A stretch of DNA of 9,960 nt from a bacterium (GTDB lineage: Bacteria; Verrucomicrobiota; Kiritimatiellia; UBA8416; CAMZLY01). The notes beneath the pieces were generated by a model that had not been told where the DNA came from, searched no databases, and saw only the letters and a list, made by a program, of their open reading frames with translations. This document shows positions 5,600 through 9,960 of this stretch, piece by piece (within the stretch, counting starts at the first letter, position 1; every line of letters begins with the position of its first letter). Location: positions 1 to 9,960 of the forward strand of contig DAOVUR010000050.1 of assembly GCA_030632465.1 (NCBI GenBank), written 5' to 3'. Made by a program: the position numbers and the translations under genes.

Positions 5600-6895
5600 T
5601 TATTTTTTGGGCCAGAATTTATCCAATATATCTGAGTTAATCCCTGTTTCGATTGCATCAAAGCAGTCGGCAAGTATTTCCCAGCCGAGATCCAGTGCGC
5701 CTTCTAGCGGGATATTAACTGACAGATCCATCATTTCATTTTCAAAACGCTCACCATATTTAAGTAGTTTGTTATCCCAGTCACTCATGCGGAACCCCAT
5801 AGATTTTTTCTCTACAGTTTCGCGGTATGAGGAGAAGAGCTGAATCATAGTGTCCATGATAGTTCTGTGATCTTCTCGTGTATCACCGTTGACCTGCTGC
5901 TTAAGACGGCTTAGTGAACCAAATGGTTCGATACGTCCATCTCGTAGGTAGAACTGACCTTCAGTGATATAGCCTGTGTTATCTGGGACAGGATGGGTTA
6001 CATCGTCGCCAGGCATTGACGTTACGGCTAGAATCGTGATTGAGCCAGCTGTATCAAAGTCTACTGCTTTTTCGTAGCGTGATGCGAGCTGACTGTAAAG
6101 GTCACCTGGATAACCGCGGTTAGATGGAATCTGTTCCATGGTGATAGCAATCTCTTTCATGGCATCAGCAAAGTTTGTCATGTCAGTAAGTAGCACAAGC
6201 ACGCGTTTACCTTCTAGGGCGAACTGTTCAGCTGTGGCTAGGCTTACGTCACTTACCATTAAGCATTCTACTACTGGGTCGGACGCAGTATGAATAAACA
6301 TAACAGAGCGCGATAGTGCGCCGTTTTCTTCTAGGGTGTCGCGGAAGTATAGGTAGTCATCATGTTTGAGCCCCATGCCGCCAAGGATAATTACATCAAC
6401 TTCTGCTTGCAGTGCGATACGGGCAAGTAGCTGATTGTATGGCTCTCCAGCACGGGCAAAGATAGGAAGTTTTTGCGATTCGACGAGTGTGTTAAAGATA
6501 TCGATCATAGGAATACCAGTACGGATCATATTTTTAGGGATAATACGTTTTGCTGGGTTCACTGATGGTCCACCGATATCGATCATGTTTTCTTCGAGCT
6601 TTGGACCTTTATCACGTGGTACTGCACTACCGGTAAAAATTCGTCCAAGTAGATCTTCGGAGAAAGGGACCTGCATAGCTCTGCCCATGAACTTCACTTT
6701 CGCATCTGTAGCAACACCACGTGCGCCTTCGAAGACCTGTAGAGAAACTTCTTCGCCGTCAAGACGAATAACCTGCGCCAGTGATGAACCGTTACGGGAT
6801 GTTACTTCTGCGAGTTCTCCGTACTTCACATCTTTGGCGCGGATATTGATCACGCTACCTGCAATATTGTCAACTTGGTGATAAACTTTATTCAT
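5600..6895 (-). CDS. atpB: V-type ATPase subunit B (non-catalytic head subunit)
   Basis: The 431-aa protein alternates with AtpA in the A3B3 head and contributes residues to the catalytic interface. Its N-terminal beta-barrel is at about 1-75. The region matching the Walker A loop is PIFARAGEPYNQ (144-155), which lacks GKT as expected for the non-catalytic subunit. Other conserved blocks are GYPGDLYSQLASRYEKA (261-277), HPVPDNTGYITEGQF (301-315) and SLSRL (327-331), where R330 corresponds to the arginine reaching the catalytic site. TREDHRT follows at 339-345. The ATG overlaps the atpA stop by 8 bp (ATGAATAA), and GGAGG (complement 6905-6909) lies inside atpA, so the two should be translationally coupled. 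The length is slightly below the roughly 460 residues of many homologues but typical of this operon type. Confidence 0.96.
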   Translation of the reverse strand: MNKVYHQVDNIAGSVINIRAKDVKYGELAEVTSRNGSSLAQVIRLDGEEVSLQVFEGARGVATDAKVKFMGRAMQVPFSEDLLGRIFTGSAVPRDKGPKLEENMIDIGGPSVNPAKRIIPKNMIRTGIPMIDIFNTLVESQKLPIFARAGEPYNQLLARIALQAEVDVIILGGMGLKHDDYLYFRDTLEENGALSRSVMFIHTASDPVVECLMVSDVSLATAEQFALEGKRVLVLLTDMTNFADAMKEIAITMEQIPSNRGYPGDLYSQLASRYEKAVDFDTAGSITILAVTSMPGDDVTHPVPDNTGYITEGQFYLRDGRIEPFGSLSRLKQQVNGDTREDHRTIMDTMIQLFSSYRETVEKKSMGFRMSDWDNKLLKYGERFENEMMDLSVNIPLEGALDLGWEILADCFDAIETGINSDILDKFWPKK

Positions 6896-8621
6896 TGTTA
6901 GAAACCTCCGCTACCATCGTTTCGAGTTTTGTCATGACCTGTTTATATTCAGGACTTTCCATCTCTATAAAATTCCAATCTTTTGTTGTTTGTGCCAGTT
7001 TATGGAAGAAAGTTCTGGCAACTGTTTTGTCAGCAAAGTTCATGTCTGCTTCTAGGAAGTCGCATATTGTACCAAACACTTCCTGCTGACGTTCTGCGCT
7101 ACATGCGCTGTCAACGTCATTAAAGGCGTTCTGCTGTAGGTATACTGAATCAAGATATTCACCTTTAAGGTAGATGATAAAATCTTCGATTGATGTACCT
7201 TCTTCGCCAACTACTTTCATCATCTGGCCAATTTCAGTACCGCGTCGTAGTAATGCTTTTGCCATATTGCTTTGTGTTTCATCCACAATTGAGGGGTATT
7301 TACTCCAGCTATCGAGCGGGTCGATGGCGGGGTAACGTCTGGCGTCGGAGCGTGCGCGGGAGAGTCCGTGGAATGCACCTACAACTTTTAGTGTTGCCTG
7401 CGTTACTGGTTCATCAAAGTTACCACCGGCAGGACTTACTGTTCCGCCAATAGTAATTGATCCTGTGGTGCCATCTTTGAGAGTAACAATACCGCCACGC
7501 TCATAAAAGCCGGCGATTACAGATTCAAGATATGCAGGGAACGCTTCTTCGCCTGGGATCTCTTCGAGACGCCCTGATGTTTCGCGTAACGCCTGCGCCC
7601 AGCGTGAAGTGGAGTCGGCGAGTAGTAGTACGTTCAAGCCCATCTGTCGATAGTAGCCAGCGATAGTAACAGCTGTGTAAACTGATGATTCACGGGATGC
7701 AACAGGCATGGAGCTAGTGTTACAGATGATAACTGTACGTTCCATTAAACTTTTTCCCGTACGAGGATCTGTAAGTTCTGGGAACTCGCGCAGTGTTTCT
7801 ACAACTTCGCCGGCACGTTCGCCACAGGCGGCGATAATAACGATATCAACATCAGCATAACGACTGGTTAGCTGTTGTAGTACTGTTTTGCCGGCACCAA
7901 ATGGTCCAGGAATACAGTAGGTTCCGCCAAGCGCAACAGGGAAGAATGTGTCGATGATGCGGGTCTTCGTGGTCATCGGTGTTGTAGGACGCAAGCGTTC
8001 AGTATATGCAGTGATAGGCAGTTTGACAGGCCAGCGTTGTAGCATAGTTATATCGTGTATCTTGCCGTCACTATCTTTTAGTTGTGCAATAACTTCTGAG
8101 ACAGTGAATTCGCCAGCAGCGGAGATGCTTTCAACAGTATAGCGACCATCAAAATTGAAAGGGACCATGACGCGATGTTCAAAGATACCTTCAGGTACAG
8201 TTCCAAGTGTTTCGCCAGCCGTGAGTGTGTCGCCTACTTTGGCAGTAGGGGTGAACGCCCATTTTGTTTCGCGCGGTAGAGCATCAAGGTAGACGCCACG
8301 TTCCAAGAAAAACCCGCATTTCTCTGCAAGTTGCGGCAGTGGGTTTTGTAGACCATCATAGATCTGCGTAAGTAGTCCAGGTCCGAGCTCTACTGAGAGT
8401 AGTTCGCCGGTAAATTCTACAATGCCATCTATGGTTAGGTCTTTGGTATCTTCAAAAACCTGCATGTCGGCTTCAGTGCCTCTGATTCTGATGACTTCTG
8501 CCATCAGTTTGACTTCACCTAAGATAGCGTACCCAACTTCATTAAGGCTGACCGCTTCATCAAATCTGACAGAGATCATATTGCCGTTTACACTAGTGAT
8601 TTTTCCATTAACTTTGTTCAT
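6888..8621 (-). CDS. atpA: V-type ATPase subunit A (catalytic)
   Basis: A full-length (577 aa) catalytic subunit, which hydrolyses or makes ATP at the A/B interfaces. The order is an N-terminal barrel (1-75), the A-specific insertion or bulge domain (about 110-190, with PFNFDGRYT at 154-162), then the nucleotide domain. The P-loop is GPFGAGKT (239-246, K245), the catalytic glutamate region is ACGERAGEV (265-273, E268) and Walker B is VLLLADSTSRWAQALRE (331-347, D336). LEEIPGEEAFPAYL at 352-365 is highly conserved. The C-terminal helical domain runs to 577. The start lies 2 bp after the DUF2764 stop codon and its GGAG (8627-8630) is inside that gene, pointing to coupled translation. It overlaps atpB by 8 bp at its 3' end. 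Nothing suggests loss of function. Confidence 0.97.
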   Translation of the reverse strand: MNKVNGKITSVNGNMISVRFDEAVSLNEVGYAILGEVKLMAEVIRIRGTEADMQVFEDTKDLTIDGIVEFTGELLSVELGPGLLTQIYDGLQNPLPQLAEKCGFFLERGVYLDALPRETKWAFTPTAKVGDTLTAGETLGTVPEGIFEHRVMVPFNFDGRYTVESISAAGEFTVSEVIAQLKDSDGKIHDITMLQRWPVKLPITAYTERLRPTTPMTTKTRIIDTFFPVALGGTYCIPGPFGAGKTVLQQLTSRYADVDIVIIAACGERAGEVVETLREFPELTDPRTGKSLMERTVIICNTSSMPVASRESSVYTAVTIAGYYRQMGLNVLLLADSTSRWAQALRETSGRLEEIPGEEAFPAYLESVIAGFYERGGIVTLKDGTTGSITIGGTVSPAGGNFDEPVTQATLKVVGAFHGLSRARSDARRYPAIDPLDSWSKYPSIVDETQSNMAKALLRRGTEIGQMMKVVGEEGTSIEDFIIYLKGEYLDSVYLQQNAFNDVDSACSAERQQEVFGTICDFLEADMNFADKTVARTFFHKLAQTTKDWNFIEMESPEYKQVMTKLETMVAEVSNNE

Positions 8622-8623
8622 GA

Positions 8624-9187
8624 CTACTCCGTATGAGTCTTTTGGTTTTTATCCGGTTCGTCGCCCGGTTTTTTGTTCATTAGTTCATCTGCTATTTTTT
8701 CGCCTTGTTCGCGGCCCATATCGCCCCAGCGTGTAGCCAGTTTGAATTTGAGACCATAAGCGAGAACAGCTTTAGTATTAAAAGGGTCAAGGCCGGCGAG
8801 CTCTTCGATCTGTTGCCAGCGGAAATGGTCAAGCGCAAGTTCGCGATCGAGTGGGCTTTTCTTTAAGAATGCTTCATCGGCCGCCTTTGATGCTGCGGTC
8901 TCAGTAGTATGTGTCTCTTTTAAAAATGGTTCAGCATCTTTTTGTTGTCTACTTGCTCTTATCTTTACTATCGCATTGCGGAGCTGTGTCTCTTTTTCGC
9001 GCCACGCTTTTGCAAAGCCGCTACCGCCAGTTACGTCAGTAGTAGATGCCATAAGCTCCTGCATAGCTTGATAGTCACGCGCAGATAGATGTTCTGCACA
9101 GAGTATCATGAATTCCTCTACCGACATATCAGGTGGAGTATCAAATGATAGCTCTGGCAAGGTTGCAACTAAGTAGTAGTAGTTCAT
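8624..9187 (-). CDS. DUF2764 family protein, V-ATPase operon component
   Basis: This 187-aa protein begins MNYYYLVATLPELSFDTPP, the family hallmark (a YYYL start and LPEL), and is predicted largely helical with no membrane segment. Conserved-looking blocks include EEFMILCAEHLSARDY (24-39) and LDRELALDHFRWQQIEELAGLDPFNTKAVLAYGLKFKL (about 113-150). The tail is charged and variable. The family is found between atpE and atpA in spirochaete, chlamydial and Bacteroidetes V-ATPase operons. In other operons that position and neighbourhood hold subunit C, the collar joining shaft to ring, and no C is seen here; a C-like role is inference. Its ATG follows CAGTAGT-word repeats and TTTAAACC with no Shine-Dalgarno, although the conserved N-terminus fixes the start. 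It ends 2 bp before atpA. Confidence 0.85.
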   Translation of the reverse strand: MNYYYLVATLPELSFDTPPDMSVEEFMILCAEHLSARDYQAMQELMASTTDVTGGSGFAKAWREKETQLRNAIVKIRASRQQKDAEPFLKETHTTETAASKAADEAFLKKSPLDRELALDHFRWQQIEELAGLDPFNTKAVLAYGLKFKLATRWGDMGREQGEKIADELMNKKPGDEPDKNQKTHTE

Positions 9188-9250
9188 GGTTTAAACAGTA
9201 GTCAGTAGTCAGAATTTAGGATTCAGTAGTTTTTTCCGTGTTTAAATCTT
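9188..9250. repeat. atpE-DUF2764 gap: CAGTAGT word block
   Basis: This 63-bp spacer is dominated by CAGTAGT at 9196-9202, 9203-9209 and 9224-9230 (minus strand ACTACTG), with TTTAGGATTCAGTAGT from about 9215. The same arrangement, shuffled, occupies the atpB-atpD gap. It is a short intergenic repeat family rather than a regulatory site I can name. Confidence 0.7.
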
Positions 9251-9868
9251 TTAGTTTTCTGTTTTTGCGGATTCTTTTACGATTTTGCCAAGTTCGGGGC
9301 GGAGTAGTTGACTTAATACATCGGCAATAGCTTCTGCGGTGAAGTCGTGCTCTACCTTTTCGTTAGTAACGGAAACCTTAAAGCCCGCAACGATACTGTC
9401 GTCAGACTTAAGTTCTATGCCGGACTTCATGTTGGCAGCTAGTTCAGCTAGAAATGTGGAAGTTAGCTCCTGTTGCTGTTCGTTGTTTAATAGTACATCA
9501 ATAGAACCTTGATTCTCTTTAAAGTAGTTTTCGGCAATGGTGACTAACATAGCTTTAACGGTGTCGGTTGACATGCTATCTGCAACATCTTTCTTTACAA
9601 TAGCGGCAAGAGTAGAGTTGAGCGTCTCACCAATAGAGAGGATAACATCACGCGCAGCCTGAGTTAGTGACTTTTCAGCACGCGTTTTAAATGCTTCGGC
9701 GTCCTTTTCAGCTTGTGCGATAAGTTTTTTAGCTGACTCTTCAGCAGCGGTAACGGTAGCTTTTGCTGTCTCGTTAGCTTTGCTGATAATTGCTTCTGCT
9801 TCAGTTTCAGACTTTGCGACAGCATCTTCTTGGATGCGAGTAAGCAGGCTTTGAAGTTCTTCTGACAT
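9251..9868 (-). CDS. atpE: V-type ATPase subunit E (peripheral stalk)
   Basis: The 205-aa protein has the two-part architecture of subunit E. A long Ala/Glu/Lys-rich N-terminal helix (about 5-95, with SETEAEAIISKANETAKATV at 20-39) forms the stalk, and a compact C-terminal domain (about 105-195) binds the head. The C-terminal domain carries GFKVSV (162-167) and DFTAEAIADVLSQLLRPELGKIV (175-197), which match the family pattern. In other V-ATPases E pairs with subunit G/H in a right-handed coiled coil, but no G/H gene is present in this operon. AGGAG lies about 5 bases before the ATG. It is the first ATPase gene, and the 92 bp upstream to the window edge has no gene, so the operon promoter is probably there or just beyond. 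Confidence 0.92.
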   Translation of the reverse strand: MSEELQSLLTRIQEDAVAKSETEAEAIISKANETAKATVTAAEESAKKLIAQAEKDAEAFKTRAEKSLTQAARDVILSIGETLNSTLAAIVKKDVADSMSTDTVKAMLVTIAENYFKENQGSIDVLLNNEQQQELTSTFLAELAANMKSGIELKSDDSIVAGFKVSVTNEKVEHDFTAEAIADVLSQLLRPELGKIVKESAKTEN

Positions 9869-9960
9869 AATATCTCCTGATAATTCAAAATGGAATAGTT
9901 GCTAATATGTAAAGTAATGAGCAAGCGTAACAGGGATATAGATTTTGTAAAATCAAAAAA
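9869..9960 (-). promoter_or_regulatory. Leader and possible promoter region of the ATPase operon
   Basis: This is AT-rich non-coding DNA. Two TTTACA hexamers occur on the minus strand (complements 9946-9951 and 9908-9913), but neither has a convincing -10 at normal spacing; the best is TACGCT 16 bases after the first. A 6-bp inverted repeat GATTTT/AAAATC (9941-9946 with 9949-9954) overlaps the outer TTTACA. Whether the real promoter lies here or beyond the window is open. Confidence 0.3.

Noticed and set aside
6435..6881. 148-aa plus-strand ORF opposite atpB, and other long plus-strand ORFs opposite atpA and atpI
   Set aside because: They are antisense shadows of highly conserved ATPase genes without ribosome sites or family features.
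5600..6895. Missing Walker A lysine in AtpB as a defect
   Set aside because: B subunits of V-type ATPases are non-catalytic and normally lack a canonical P-loop. All other B signatures are intact.
9196..9230. CAGTAGT copies as a CRISPR or minisatellite array
   Set aside because: The units are 7 bp with irregular spacing and only three copies per gap. There are no spacer-repeat units of CRISPR length and no cas genes.
9664..9924. 86-aa Lys/Leu/Gln-rich ORF on the minus strand
   Set aside because: It is the alternate reading frame of the Ala/Lys/Glu-rich coiled coil of atpE, which produces Lys/Gln/Leu repeats; atpE has the ribosome site and family match.
9941..9954. GATTTT/AAAATC inverted repeat as a terminator of an upstream gene
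   Set aside because: The stem is only A/T apart from one G/C pair, and the T-run lies on the wrong side for minus-strand termination. It was kept only as a note in the leader region.

Overview
This window holds a complete bacterial V/A-type ATPase operon, all on the minus strand. Reading from the right edge leftwards, the order is atpE, a DUF2764-family gene, atpA, atpB, atpD, atpI and atpK, ending in a strong rho-independent terminator at 2118-2145. Four unrelated small transcription units follow, also on the minus strand: a Fic-family AMP-transferase-like gene with its own operator-like palindrome, a SpoIIAA-like (STAS-like) gene, a TM1266-type ACT-like regulator of the kind linked to [FeFe]-hydrogenase, and a 34-residue lysine-rich protein. 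I see no convincing plus-strand gene, no RNA gene and no CRISPR array.

The order E-DUF2764-A-B-D-I-K is the compact V-ATPase layout known from spirochaetes, chlamydiae, Bacteroidetes and some other PVC-group bacteria. It differs from the ntpFIKECGABD layout of Firmicutes and from archaeal operons. The TM1266-like gene points to an anaerobic, hydrogenase-bearing lifestyle. Composition is moderately AT-rich. An anaerobic spirochaete or PVC-type bacterium is a reasonable inference; the phylum cannot be fixed from this window.

How the genes work together: A and B form the catalytic head, D the rotor shaft, E the peripheral stalk, I the membrane stator and K the rotor ring. DUF2764 occupies the slot where subunit C (the collar between shaft and ring) sits in other operons. 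No gene for F, G/H or a recognisable C is present. AtpK is a duplicated four-helix proteolipid with the residues that bind Na+ in the Enterococcus enzyme (T69, Q70, Q112, E141), so sodium coupling is plausible.

The spaces between ATPase genes are unusual. A/B overlap and DUF2764/A are 2 bp apart. The other four gaps (63, 143, 91 and 281 bp) are filled with short recurrent words and small hairpins, such as CTACTG in tandem, CTTCATGGT pairs and GCGCAGAG pairs. One word (AGTGAATAACGAATAGTGAA) appears to supply the last codons and stop of atpI. Two genes directly behind CTACTG-word blocks (DUF2764 and atpD) lack a Shine-Dalgarno sequence, whereas atpE, atpA, atpB and atpK have one.
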